Shown here: positions 27,678 through 35,987 of the stretch, piece by piece | Layout: every line of letters starts with the position of its first letter | How positions within the stretch are numbered: position 1 is the stretch's first letter | Assembly (NCBI GenBank): GCA_020853975.1 | Contig: JADYXW010000033.1 | Span: 1-38,471 of the forward strand | Source: Phycisphaerales bacterium | GTDB taxonomy: Bacteria > Planctomycetota > Phycisphaerae > Phycisphaerales > UBA1924 | DNA length: 38,471 nt | Direction: 5' to 3' | Position numbers and translations under genes: made by a program | The notes under the pieces: generated by a model | Seen by the model: the letters and a program-made list of their open reading frames with translations, nothing else | Databases searched by the model: none | What the model was told of the DNA's origin: nothing

Positions 27678-28571
27678 ATGCCCGAGGATTCGACCAAGCC
27701 GGTGCGGTTGATCGCCCTCATGAACCAGAAGGGCGGCGTGGGCAAGACCACCACCACCGTCAACCTCGCCGCCGCCATCGCCAGATCGGGCCGAAAGACA
27801 CTCGTCGTCGATCTCGACCCGCAGGCGCACGCCTCCCTGCACCTGGGCGTCGATGCCGACGCCCTCGGCTCCTCCGTCTACGACGTCCTCATCGATCCGA
27901 GCGCCGACGTGCGCGCCGCTATCCGGCCAGTCTCGGACATGCTTCACGTGCTCCCCGCGCAGACCGATCTCGCCGCCGCCGAGACCGAGCTGGCCGACGC
28001 TCCCGACCGCCAGCGCCGCCTGGAGCGAGCCCTCGCCTCGCTGGGCGAGACCTACGAGTTCATCCTGCTCGACTGCCCGCCCTCGCTCGGGCTGCTCACC
28101 GTGAACGCCCTGACCGCGGCCCGCGAGGTCATCATCCCGATGCAGGCGCACTTCCTCGCCCTCCAGGGCGTGGGAAAGCTCCTCGAAACCGTCCGCCTCA
28201 TCAGCAAGGGCGTGAACCCGCGTCTGCGCGTCACCGGCATCGTCCTGTGCATGCACGACCCCTCCAGCACGCACACGCGCGAGGTGGTGGGGGACCTCGA
28301 GGCCTTCTTCGAGGCCGCCCGCGCCCAGGAAACCCCCTGGCGGTTCGCCCGCGTCCTCCGCCCCGCGATCCGCAGAAACATCAAGCTGGCGGAATGCCCG
28401 AGCTTCGGCAAGACGATCTTCGACTACGCCCCGGACGCACCGGGTGCCGCGGACTACGGCGCGCTCGCCGAGGTTCTCGTCAAGGAGTGGGACGCGCTGC
28501 TCCAGCGCCGCGCCGAGGCGCCCGTCGTCGTCGTGCCCGCGCCATCGGTCCAGGCGAGGGCCTCGATGTGA
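27678..28571 (+). CDS. parA: ParA/Soj-type partition ATPase
   Basis: A 297-residue cytoplasmic ATPase with the deviant Walker A motif NQKGGVGKTTTTVNLA, Walker A' VVDLDPQAHAS and Walker B FILLDCPPSLGLLTVNAL. The later HFLALQGVGKLLETV and the C-terminal FGKTIFDYAP segments are typical of chromosomal ParA/Soj rather than MinD. ParA works with ParB bound to parS sites; no parB or obvious parS site is in the window. The gene is followed with overlap by a VanZ-like gene and lies directly after the glycan initiator gene. It may simply be a chromosomal parA or an orphan ParA positioning an envelope complex. Confidence 0.9.
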   Translation: MPEDSTKPVRLIALMNQKGGVGKTTTTVNLAAAIARSGRKTLVVDLDPQAHASLHLGVDADALGSSVYDVLIDPSADVRAAIRPVSDMLHVLPAQTDLAAAETELADAPDRQRRLERALASLGETYEFILLDCPPSLGLLTVNALTAAREVIIPMQAHFLALQGVGKLLETVRLISKGVNPRLRVTGIVLCMHDPSSTHTREVVGDLEAFFEAARAQETPWRFARVLRPAIRRNIKLAECPSFGKTIFDYAPDAPGAADYGALAEVLVKEWDALLQRRAEAPVVVVPAPSVQARASM

Positions 28572-28945
28572 CCCGGGCCCTGCGGGCCGTCTTCTGGCTT
28601 TTCGCTCTTGCCCTGTTCGCCGCGACCCACTGGCCCGCTCTGAAGGTCGAGGGGCCCGTCGAACGCACCGACCTCTGGGCCCACCTCGCCGCCTTCGGCC
28701 TGTGGGCCGCCCTCCTCGCCTCCTGCGGCTACTTCGGCCGCCCCCTCTCCGCCCCCAACATCCTCCGCAGCGCCGCCGCCGCCACGCTCTACGCGTGCTT
28801 CGACGAGGGACTGCAGGCCATCCCCGCCCTCCAACGCACCTTCGGCTGGGACGACCTCGCCGCCGACATCCTGGGCGTCTGGGTCTGCTCGGGCCTGCTC
28901 CTCCTTCTGACGATCGTGTGCCGACGGCGGGCCACACCCTCCTGA
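28568..28945 (+). CDS. VanZ-like small membrane protein
   Basis: A 125-residue protein with about four membrane helices. It begins TRALRAVFWLFALALFAATHWPALK, followed by DLWAHLAAFGLWAALL and the conserved acidic segment YACFDEGLQAIP, ending with a helix and basic tail. This matches the VanZ family, whose biochemical role is unclear; members influence teicoplanin resistance and are frequent in exosortase/exopolysaccharide clusters. The start is the GTG at 28568, overlapping the parA stop by four bases (GTGA), so the two are probably co-translated. Confidence 0.75.
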   Translation: MTRALRAVFWLFALALFAATHWPALKVEGPVERTDLWAHLAAFGLWAALLASCGYFGRPLSAPNILRSAAAATLYACFDEGLQAIPALQRTFGWDDLAADILGVWVCSGLLLLLTIVCRRRATPS

Positions 28946-28952
28946 GTTCCTC

Positions 28953-28958
28953 TACAAT
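28953..28958 (+). promoter_or_regulatory. Predicted leaderless -10 (TACAAT) for the sigma-54 response regulator
   Basis: TACAAT is followed by CCGGC and the ATG at 28964, a spacer of 5. It lies in the 18-base gap after the VanZ-like gene, so the regulator probably has its own promoter. Confidence 0.55.
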
Positions 28959-28963
28959 CCGGC

Positions 28964-30436
28964 ATGTCGAACGCGACGCGAGATCAGGCCCGGGCTCAGG
29001 TGCTCATCGTTGAAGATGAGCCGGACCACGCCGACGTGATGGCCGAGGCGCTCCGCAAGCCGGGGCACGTCTGCACCGTTGTCACCTCAGCCTCCGAAGC
29101 CGCCGAAGAACTCAGGGGCGGGGCCTTTGACGTCATCGTCACCGATCTCCGCATGCCCGCCTCCGCCGGCGTCGCGATGCCCGGCGGGGGGACCGTCGCA
29201 GCGGATGGGTGTGACGCCGGCCTGCACGTGCTCCGGGCCGCGCGCACGCTGCAGCCCGCTGCCGAGACGATTCTCGTCACCGCGCACGGCGATGTCCCCA
29301 CCGCGAGGGCCGCATTCAAGCAGGGCGCATACGACTTCATCCAGAAGCCGCTCGACCTCGAGGTGTTCAGGAACCTCGTGAACCGTGCCGCCGAGACCGT
29401 GCTCCTGCGCCACCAGAACAGCCGGCTCACGGAAGAAGTCGAGAACGCGGGCTTCGCGGGCATCGTCGCCACCTCAGAGCCCATGCGCCGGGTGCTCCGC
29501 ACCATCCGCACCGTCGCCCCGTCCAACATCCCCGTGCTGATCACCGGAGAGAGCGGCACGGGCAAGGAACTCCTCGCCGCCTCCGTGCACCGCAACAGCC
29601 GCCGTGCCTCGGGACGCTACGCGCCCTTCAACTGCGCCGGACAGAGCGACAGCCTGCTAGAGGACGCACTCTTCGGCCATGTCCGCGGCGCGTTCACCGG
29701 CGCCGACAAGGACCGCCCGGGTGTCTTCGAGTACGCCGATGGCGGCACCGTCTTCCTCGACGAGATCGGCGACATGCCCATGGCGATGCAGGCCAAGCTC
29801 CTCCGAGTCCTGGAGAACGGCGAGGTCGTCCGCCTCGGCTCCAACGAGCCCCGCCGAGTCGACGTGCGCTTTGTCTCCGCCACCAACCGCGATCTGCGCG
29901 CGCTCGTCCAGCAGGGCACATTCCGCGACGACCTCTTCTTCCGCATCAACGGCACGCACGTGCACGTCCCCGCCCTCCGCGAGCGGCGCGAGGACATCCC
30001 CCCCCTGGTCGCCCTCGCCGTCGACCGCTTCGCCAACCAGCTCGCGTCCAACCCGGCGCAGGCGATTGTCCCCTCCGTCAGCGACGGCGCCATGATGCGA
30101 CTCACCGCCTACTCCTGGCCCGGAAACATCCGCCAACTCTTCAACGTGGTGCAGAACACCGTCGTCCAGTGCCTCGGGGAGGGCCGTCCGCCGGGCGAGA
30201 CCCCCGTCATCGAGCTCCGCCACATCCCCGACGACGTCCGCGCCGACAGCCCGGGAGACGACGACTCCCCGCACGCCGGCGCGAGCCTCGCCGGCACCAG
30301 CCTCGAGCACATCGAGAAGCGGGCCATCCGCGAGACCCTGCGCCTCACGAACGGCAACCGCGAGCACGCCGCCAAGCTGCTGGGCATCGGCGAACGCACG
30401 CTCTACAGAAAGCTCAAGGACTACGGACTGAGGTGA
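28964..30436 (+). CDS. Sigma-54-dependent response regulator (NtrC family)
   Basis: A 490-residue transcription activator in three parts. The receiver (residues about 10-145) has LIVEDEPD, phospho-acceptor Asp61 in VTDLRMP, and Lys128 in IQKPLD. The AAA+ domain has Walker A GESGTGKE, the sigma-54 contact loop GAFTGA (242-247), GGTVFLDEIGDMP and the arginine-containing FFRIN. A Fis-type helix-turn-helix (AAKLLGIGERTLYRKL) ends the protein. The Asp61 to Lys128 distance is about 17 residues longer than in NtrC, owing to a glycine-rich insertion after DLRMP. No partner histidine kinase is in the window. Exosortase systems often have such a regulator (PrsR), so control of the locus at 14660-27618 is plausible but unproven. 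Confidence 0.93.
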   Translation: MSNATRDQARAQVLIVEDEPDHADVMAEALRKPGHVCTVVTSASEAAEELRGGAFDVIVTDLRMPASAGVAMPGGGTVAADGCDAGLHVLRAARTLQPAAETILVTAHGDVPTARAAFKQGAYDFIQKPLDLEVFRNLVNRAAETVLLRHQNSRLTEEVENAGFAGIVATSEPMRRVLRTIRTVAPSNIPVLITGESGTGKELLAASVHRNSRRASGRYAPFNCAGQSDSLLEDALFGHVRGAFTGADKDRPGVFEYADGGTVFLDEIGDMPMAMQAKLLRVLENGEVVRLGSNEPRRVDVRFVSATNRDLRALVQQGTFRDDLFFRINGTHVHVPALRERREDIPPLVALAVDRFANQLASNPAQAIVPSVSDGAMMRLTAYSWPGNIRQLFNVVQNTVVQCLGEGRPPGETPVIELRHIPDDVRADSPGDDDSPHAGASLAGTSLEHIEKRAIRETLRLTNGNREHAAKLLGIGERTLYRKLKDYGLR

Positions 30437-30439
30437 ACC

Positions 30440-31480
30440 GTGACGCCCGCCGAGGTGGAGCCCGCCGACGAACCACTCGTGATCGACGTGCTGCGCGACC
30501 AGATCGCCTCGGGCGGGTCCTTCCCGCTCTGGCTGCTCGCGGAGTCCCTCCCCACGCCCCACGCGCTCCGGGCCTCGCTCGCGGACACGCCGGGGCCGCA
30601 GGTCGCCCGCGTCGACCGGCCCGCGCCGGACACGCTCGATGTCTGGTACGAGCACCCGACGTCCGGCTGGCGGCTGCTGGTCATCATCACCTCCCGCGTC
30701 GCCACCCCCCTCACACGAGCGCAGCACGACGCGGTCCGCGCCCGAGGCCAGGAGGCCAAGGACCAGCAGCTCGCCAGCGGCTACCTCGCCGTTGTCATCG
30801 GGCCCCGCCGATACCTTCGCGACTCCGGCAACGCCCATCGATTCACCCAGCGCGTCACGACCGAAGCCCTCGCCGACTGGCTGCGCGATCACGCAGAGAG
30901 GTTCGGACCCGATCATCCCGACCCTGCGGCGAGCCATCGGCACCTCGCCGCGCGGCTGCGCGAGGGTGCCGAGCATCAGGTGCGCGTTACCGCCGCCGCC
31001 GCCCGCGCCGCGTCGGAGCGCGTCTGGGGTGACTACGACGCGCTCCTTCAGCCCTTCAAGGCACACCTGCGTGTGGACAAGCGCCCGCCCACGCCCGGCG
31101 GCGACGTGCTGTTCGCTCTCTCGCCGCTCCGCCGCGTCGAGCACCTCCCGGTCGTCCAGCTCCGGCACGCCATCCGCGAGCATCGCGCCGCGCTCGACGT
31201 GCTCGGGCTCGATGACTCTGCCCCGCAGGTCGCCTCCCGCATGCGCGACGACATCCCCATGGACCTGTTCATCGATCTCTCGCCCCGCGCCCTGACCCTG
31301 TGGCTGAGGCTGCCGCCGCTGGACCTCCGCACGCCCCTCGCGCAGCAGGTCGGCGATGTCCGCCACGCCTTCGGGGCGCTCTGGCGCCTCAAGAACTGGT
31401 ACCTGTCCACGCTCGAACGCTGGGCCGCGTGGCGGGGCCGGGCCCTACCCGAGGGCCGAGGCGATCTTCGCCGCGAGTAG
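30440..31480 (+). CDS. Unrecognised protein, possibly with a degenerate PD-(D/E)XK nuclease-like fold
   Basis: A 346-residue soluble protein that starts at a GTG three bases after the response regulator stop, so it is probably co-transcribed. I do not recognise a family with certainty. Residues about 60-150 (DTLDVWYEHPTSGWRLLVIITSR, then a TRAQ helix, then LAVVIGPRRYL) follow the layout of PD-(D/E)XK nuclease-like proteins, in which a strand bearing E-x-K precedes a Q-containing helix and a hydrophobic strand. Here E-x-K is replaced by I-x-S, so a catalytic role is unlikely if the match is right. The C-terminal part is charged and helical with no clear motif. Its last 36 bases overlap the convergent HIT gene. 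The fold assignment is a guess of modest confidence. Confidence 0.7.
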   Translation: MTPAEVEPADEPLVIDVLRDQIASGGSFPLWLLAESLPTPHALRASLADTPGPQVARVDRPAPDTLDVWYEHPTSGWRLLVIITSRVATPLTRAQHDAVRARGQEAKDQQLASGYLAVVIGPRRYLRDSGNAHRFTQRVTTEALADWLRDHAERFGPDHPDPAASHRHLAARLREGAEHQVRVTAAAARAASERVWGDYDALLQPFKAHLRVDKRPPTPGGDVLFALSPLRRVEHLPVVQLRHAIREHRAALDVLGLDDSAPQVASRMRDDIPMDLFIDLSPRALTLWLRLPPLDLRTPLAQQVGDVRHAFGALWRLKNWYLSTLERWAAWRGRALPEGRGDLRRE

Positions 31481-31861
31481 CGCGCCCTGGGCACTCTCCA
31501 GCTTGCCGGGCCTCCACACCAGCCCCAGGCCCTCGCCCCCCTCGTACCTCGGGATGATGTGCACGTGCACGTGCATCACCGCCTGGTGCGCCAGGCTCCC
31601 GTTGTTCTGCAGCAGGTTGTACGCGCCCGCCCCCGTCGCCTGCATGACCGCGCGGCAGACCCGGGGCAGCGCGCGCCCCAGCCCCGCCGCCGACTCGTCG
31701 GACAGCTCCGCCATCGTCGCCTTCGCCTCCTTCGGGATCACCAGCGTGTGCCCGACGCTCAGCGGGAAGAGGTCCAGGAACGCCAGCACCTGCGCATCCT
31801 CGTACACCCGGTGGCAAGGGACTTCGCCCCGGATGATCTTCGAGAAGATGGTCTCGCTCAT
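31445..31861 (-). CDS. HIT-family nucleotide hydrolase/transferase
   Basis: A 138-residue protein with the complete histidine-triad motif HVHVHII near residues 96-102. The N-terminal region (IFSKIIRGEVPCHRVYED, then LAFLDLFPLSVGHTLVIPK) is typical of the HINT/Hit branch, which hydrolyses nucleoside phosphoramidates and related adenosine nucleotides in the cytoplasm. The start is the ATG at 31861. A TAGGAT hexamer ends six bases upstream and no ribosome site is seen. The gene diverges from the metallophosphoesterase gene with 39 bases between start codons. Confidence 0.93.
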   Translation of the reverse strand: MSETIFSKIIRGEVPCHRVYEDAQVLAFLDLFPLSVGHTLVIPKEAKATMAELSDESAAGLGRALPRVCRAVMQATGAGAYNLLQNNGSLAHQAVMHVHVHIIPRYEGGEGLGLVWRPGKLESAQGALLAAKIASALG

Positions 31862-31867
31862 GGCGTC

Positions 31868-31873
31868 ATCCTA
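31868..31873 (-). promoter_or_regulatory. Predicted leaderless -10 (TAGGAT) for the HIT gene
   Basis: TAGGAT on the minus strand is followed by GACGCC and the ATG at 31861, a spacer of 6. Confidence 0.5.
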
Positions 31874-31889
31874 CACGCCTCCCCGCGAA

Positions 31890-31895
31890 TACGGT
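31890..31895 (+). promoter_or_regulatory. Predicted leaderless -10 (TACGGT) for the metallophosphoesterase gene
   Basis: TACGGT is followed by TCCGC and the GTG at 31901, a spacer of 5. Its position coincides with the -35 region of the divergent HIT promoter. Confidence 0.45.
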
Positions 31896-31900
31896 TCCGC

Positions 31901-32641
31901 GTGGACTACTTCACGGCGGATCTTCACCTGGGACACGCGAGCATCATGAAGCACTCCCGCCGGACGGAGTTCATGACAGAGGCCGACCGCGCCTCGCTCC
32001 GGGCCGCCATCGGCGATCCGCACGCGTACAAGGCCTGGAAGCCCTCCGCCGAGTCCGTCGAGCGCATGGACCAGGGCCTGCTCGCGCGACTCAACGAGCG
32101 GGTCAGCGCCACCGACCGCCTGTGGATCATCGGCGACTTCGCGAGCCCGCGCAAGGCCACCGTTGCATCCATGAGGGCCTACCGCGACGCCATCCGCTGC
32201 CGCGACGTGCGGCTGGTCTGGGGCAACCACGACCCGCGCCACCTCTGCGACGGCCTCTTCACCGCCACCTACGAGGCCGTGCGGCTCATCATCTCCGCCC
32301 GCCGCACCCTCGTCGAGGCCGATGCCTTCCGCACCCACGCCCAGCGCAGCCTCAAAGACCGCCTCATCGCCGGCAAACGCGCCCGCGTCGTCTTCCTCAG
32401 CCACTACGCCCACGTCGTCTGGCACCACAGCGACCGGGGTGTCTACCACCTCTACGGCCACTCGCACGGCAACCTCGAGGCCTGGCGCGACGAGCACATG
32501 CCCTCCGCCCTCGCCCTTGACGTCGGCGTGGACTGCTGGGGCTACCAGCCGCTGAGCTTCGCCCAGATCGATCGCCTGCTCACCGAGAAGCAGAAACGCG
32601 TGCCGCCCCACACCATCGACCACGCCGGCAGCGTCGGCTGA
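31901..32641 (+). CDS. Calcineurin-like metallophosphoesterase
   Basis: A 246-residue enzyme with the phosphoesterase metal motifs in order: YFTADLHLGH at the N-terminus, IIGDFAS, VWGNHD, FLSHYAHVVWHH and YGHSHGN. It resembles the short phage- and bacteria-type phosphoesterases that open with the same DLHLGH block; the physiological substrate is unknown. The start is the GTG at 31901, which places the first strand at residue 2; no longer in-frame start is plausible because the upstream frame runs antisense through the HIT gene. No ribosome site is present, consistent with the nearby -10 hexamer. The stop lies 7 bases before the convergent unknown gene. Confidence 0.9.
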   Translation: MDYFTADLHLGHASIMKHSRRTEFMTEADRASLRAAIGDPHAYKAWKPSAESVERMDQGLLARLNERVSATDRLWIIGDFASPRKATVASMRAYRDAIRCRDVRLVWGNHDPRHLCDGLFTATYEAVRLIISARRTLVEADAFRTHAQRSLKDRLIAGKRARVVFLSHYAHVVWHHSDRGVYHLYGHSHGNLEAWRDEHMPSALALDVGVDCWGYQPLSFAQIDRLLTEKQKRVPPHTIDHAGSVG

Positions 32642-32648
32642 GCCGCAC

Positions 32649-33584
32649 CTACAGCCAGCCCAGGGTCCGTAGGTCCGCCGCCGGCTCATCGAACGAGCAG
32701 CTCCCCATCGACAGCGCAAAGGCCTCGCGCACCTTGGCGAGCAGGCCCGTCTCCAGGCCGTGCCCCCGCCAGCTCACTACGCCGTCCGCGAATCGGAACT
32801 CGGCCGGGTCCTCTTCAACCAGCAGCGCCTCGGCGACTCCCGCGTCCACGCGCTTGATGCGCACCAGCGCCGCCGCGAGGAACACGTTGAGAAATCCGTA
32901 CATCGGGCACGTCGCGCTCCCGGGCTCGTAGGTCAGCCTGTAGGGCCCGCGGATCGGGTGGTGCAGCCCGGCCGTCGCCTTGAATGCCACGTCAGCCGAA
33001 GCGCACGCCCCCAGAAACGCCACGACCTCCGAAGGCGTGGGAAACGCCTGGGGCGTTACGCCACCCATGCGTATCTTCGCCGCCGCCGCCTCGCCCGCGA
33101 GCGCCGCGATCAGGCCGCGGCAGTCCTGCGACGCCGTGATCTCAAAGAACGGGAACACGTCCTCGGGCAGCTCGTCCAGCGCCGCGTCGATCTCGTCCCC
33201 CGTGCTCACCTTCATCTCGATCGCGTCGATCACCGCGAGGCCGCCCTCCGGGGTCGCGTGGCGCTGGTTGAACCCGTCGATCGCGTCCAGCGCCGTGCCC
33301 AGAGGCGTGTCCAGCGTGACCGACAGCCGCCACGCGTCGCCCTGCCCCGCCTCCCGGTATCCGCTCGTCGCTTGCGTGCCGGGCAGCAGCAGCCCCGCCG
33401 CCTTCTCGAACTCGCCCAGCCGCGACACCGGGCAGATGAACCGCCCCAGCATCCACTCGTCCTCGCTCACGAGGGCCCGCTTGTACGCCTCCGCGGCGTG
33501 CGCCATTTTCAGCGACGCGGGCGGGAAGAGCCCCGCATAGTCCACCAGGTCCGACAGCAGCGTCCGCAGCGAGTTGGGTGTCAT
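32649..33584 (-). CDS. Conserved unknown protein, YAGLFPPA type
   Basis: A 311-residue soluble protein without signal peptide or membrane helix. It begins with SDLVDYAGLFPPASLKM and contains the segments FICPVSRLGEF, FFEITA, KIRMGGVTPQAFP, FKATAGLHHPIRG, YGFLNVFLAA and a C-terminal MGSCSFDEP. These blocks look strongly conserved and I have the impression of a widespread uncharacterised family, possibly with a TIM-barrel-like core. I do not know its function. The ATG has a GAGGG/GGGAG ribosome site upstream, and the gene starts 25 bases after the yidC stop, so it is likely in the yidC operon. Confidence 0.82.
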   Translation of the reverse strand: MTPNSLRTLLSDLVDYAGLFPPASLKMAHAAEAYKRALVSEDEWMLGRFICPVSRLGEFEKAAGLLLPGTQATSGYREAGQGDAWRLSVTLDTPLGTALDAIDGFNQRHATPEGGLAVIDAIEMKVSTGDEIDAALDELPEDVFPFFEITASQDCRGLIAALAGEAAAAKIRMGGVTPQAFPTPSEVVAFLGACASADVAFKATAGLHHPIRGPYRLTYEPGSATCPMYGFLNVFLAAALVRIKRVDAGVAEALLVEEDPAEFRFADGVVSWRGHGLETGLLAKVREAFALSMGSCSFDEPAADLRTLGWL

Positions 33585-33609
33585 GGCTGCCCTCGCTCCC
33601 AGCGTAGCC

Positions 33610-35859
33610 CTACCGCCCGCCCTTCCCAGACTGACGCTTCTGGGCCTCCTCCGCCATCGCCGTTAGCTTCGACATGAACCCCGACGGTGCCTTCCCGCCC
33701 TTGGCGCTGCGCTGCTTCTGCCGCTCGGCCCGCATCTTGTCCAGGTCGAGCATGCCGTGCTTCTCCATCTGCCGCCGGATCCACTTGCTCTCGATGATGC
33801 CCAGCGTGGAGTTCGCAATGAAGTAGATCGACAGCCCCGCCGGCGCGTTGTACATCAGCAGCGGGAACATGAAGACCGTCATCCACTTCATCATCTTCAT
33901 CTGCATTTCCTGCTCGGGCGTCGTCGCCTGCGTCGCCGGAGTCATGTACTTCTGCTGGATGAAGAACACCACCCCCAGGATCAGGGGCAGCACGTTCACG
34001 CTCCCGATCTTGCCCATCAGCCCGGACAGCACCGGGATAGAGATGTACTTGTCGGGCGAGCCCGCGAAGTACCAGAAGCGGTCCGGCTCGGCGAGGTCCC
34101 CAAGGAACCACCAGAAGGGCGAGCCCTGCCCCTGAAGCGACTGGAACACCCCGTAGAACGCCCCCTGGTGCCTCAGCTCGAACGCGAAGTACAACGTCGC
34201 GTACAGCGCGATCCACACCGGCGTCTGCAGGAACATGGGCAGGCAGCCCAGGAAGCCCGCCGGAGAGATACCCTCCTCCGCCCAGAGTTTCCGCGTCTCC
34301 TGCTGCAGCTTCATCGGGTCGTCACGGAACTTCTCCTGCAGCGCCTTCTGCTTGGGGCCTACCGCCTGCATCTGCTTGCCGAACCGCGCCGTCTTGATCT
34401 GCGACCAGCGCGTCACCGGGTGCAGGCAGCCCCGCACGATTACCACAAGGAAGATGATCGCCAGCGCCCAGTCCCGGAACACCGAGTCGTGCAGGAAGTG
34501 CAGGATGCCGTAGAGGATGCCCGTGAGCCAGGCAAACGTGCAGAACCCGCACATCCCGCCGAAGTTGTAGTACACGAGCCCTGCGACGCCCAGAGAGTCC
34601 AGCGATGCGTCGCTCCGGATCGTCGCCTTGTCCAGCGGGCCCGCGTACAGGCCCGTCGAGAGGTCCACGCCCGCCCCGGCCTGCCCCGCCGGCGCCAGCG
34701 CCAGAGGCTTGCTGTCCAACCTCAGCGCCATCACCTCGTGCCCGGGCCCCGCGTCCAGCACGATCCGCGTCACACGGTCGACCCACGCCAGCGTCTTTTG
34801 GGGCTGCTTCGCGCCCGGGTCAATCAGCGGGTGCACCGCCGCCCCGAAATACCGGTTCGTCACGCCCACCCACGTCAGCGAGTACTTCCCGCTCGTCGTG
34901 TCGGCCGTCGGCCACGCGGCCACCTCGCCAAACCCCGCTGCGCCACGCTCACCCAGCACCTTCGCGCGGGGCAGGATCATCCCGTCAGAGACCACCACGC
35001 TCCGCGTCGGGTCCATCTCGGGCGACAGCAGATACCCGAATCGCACCCGCCGCTTCTCGCCGCCATACCCCGCGTCGTCCACGGGCATGTCCACCGGGCC
35101 CACCTGGAACCAGCGGCAGGAGACCGCGCTCCCGCTCAGGTTCTCGATCCGCTGGTGGACATCCAGCCCCCCGAGGTCCGCCCTCAGCGCATACCGCCTG
35201 TGAATCCGCAGCACCGCATTGCCCGCGCTGTCCCGAACCTCCGCCACAAACGCCGCGGGCGTCACCGGGTCAGGCTTCCAGTGCTTCTCGTCAAACAGCG
35301 CCAGTGTCTGCGTCGCGCCGCCCGAGGGCGTCACCTCGATCGCCAGCGCCGCCATCGGCGCCAGCACCGCGTCCGCGCCCGTCGGCTGCGCCAGCCGATG
35401 CTCTGCCTGCACCACCACGCGCTGTTCGCGCCTGATCGTCAGGAACGACTCGTTCAGCCAGAAGGTCCCCACGCCCACCCCCGCGCGGCTGAGCCTCACC
35501 TGCACCTTCGACGTCCCCGGCAACTCCGACCCCAGCGTCGGTGGGGGGGGGACCGCTCCCCAGTCCGCCAGCGCCATCGGGCCCGCCGCAATCCCCGTCG
35601 CGGTCTGCCCCGCAGCGGGCTCAGCGCCCGGCGTCGCTCCCGCCGCCGGCTGTGCGTCACCACCCTGGGCCGCTCCGGGTTGCACCCCCGGAGCCTGATC
35701 CGCCGCCGGTGCCGGGATCGTGCCGTCCGCCTGCTTCACCGGGGCCGGGCTCGGCTTGTTCGACGAACTCCGAAAGAACAACCACACCAGGCCGAGGCCC
35801 AGCGCAAGCACGATCAGCGGCACGGCGAGGCGGAGGGCAGTGTTCGGGGCTTTGGGCAT
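33610..35859 (-). CDS. yidC: Membrane protein insertase YidC
   Basis: YidC inserts and folds inner-membrane proteins, alone or with SecYEG. This 749-residue protein is longer than the usual 540-600. It has an N-terminal helix (LRLAVPLIVLALGLGLVWLFF), then an alanine/proline/glycine-rich linker at about residues 35-95 and a large periplasmic domain. The conserved membrane core includes LAIIFLVVIVRGCLHPVTRWSQ, with the functional arginine, then a cytoplasmic coiled-coil loop (KQKALQEKFRDDPMKLQQETRKLW read in two parts), CLPMFLQTPVWIALYATL and FMFPLLMYNAPAGLSIYF. A basic tail (KRQSGKGGR) may contact ribosomes. No rnpA or yidD gene is next to it. The ATG has neither a clear ribosome site nor an adjacent -10; a TACGCT at 35930-35925 would give a leader of about 60 bases. 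Confidence 0.93.
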   Translation of the reverse strand: MPKAPNTALRLAVPLIVLALGLGLVWLFFRSSSNKPSPAPVKQADGTIPAPAADQAPGVQPGAAQGGDAQPAAGATPGAEPAAGQTATGIAAGPMALADWGAVPPPPTLGSELPGTSKVQVRLSRAGVGVGTFWLNESFLTIRREQRVVVQAEHRLAQPTGADAVLAPMAALAIEVTPSGGATQTLALFDEKHWKPDPVTPAAFVAEVRDSAGNAVLRIHRRYALRADLGGLDVHQRIENLSGSAVSCRWFQVGPVDMPVDDAGYGGEKRRVRFGYLLSPEMDPTRSVVVSDGMILPRAKVLGERGAAGFGEVAAWPTADTTSGKYSLTWVGVTNRYFGAAVHPLIDPGAKQPQKTLAWVDRVTRIVLDAGPGHEVMALRLDSKPLALAPAGQAGAGVDLSTGLYAGPLDKATIRSDASLDSLGVAGLVYYNFGGMCGFCTFAWLTGILYGILHFLHDSVFRDWALAIIFLVVIVRGCLHPVTRWSQIKTARFGKQMQAVGPKQKALQEKFRDDPMKLQQETRKLWAEEGISPAGFLGCLPMFLQTPVWIALYATLYFAFELRHQGAFYGVFQSLQGQGSPFWWFLGDLAEPDRFWYFAGSPDKYISIPVLSGLMGKIGSVNVLPLILGVVFFIQQKYMTPATQATTPEQEMQMKMMKWMTVFMFPLLMYNAPAGLSIYFIANSTLGIIESKWIRRQMEKHGMLDLDKMRAERQKQRSAKGGKAPSGFMSKLTAMAEEAQKRQSGKGGR

Positions 35860-35987
35860 GCGGTGGGGTGCTCAACAAGAGAATGCCTGGACCTTGCCCG
35901 CGGGCTCGGCGAACCCGGGGGCCAAGCGTAGGAATGCCCGTGCCGCCCCGCGTCCCTCTGCCCCGAGAACCCCGCGCCGTGGCAGCT

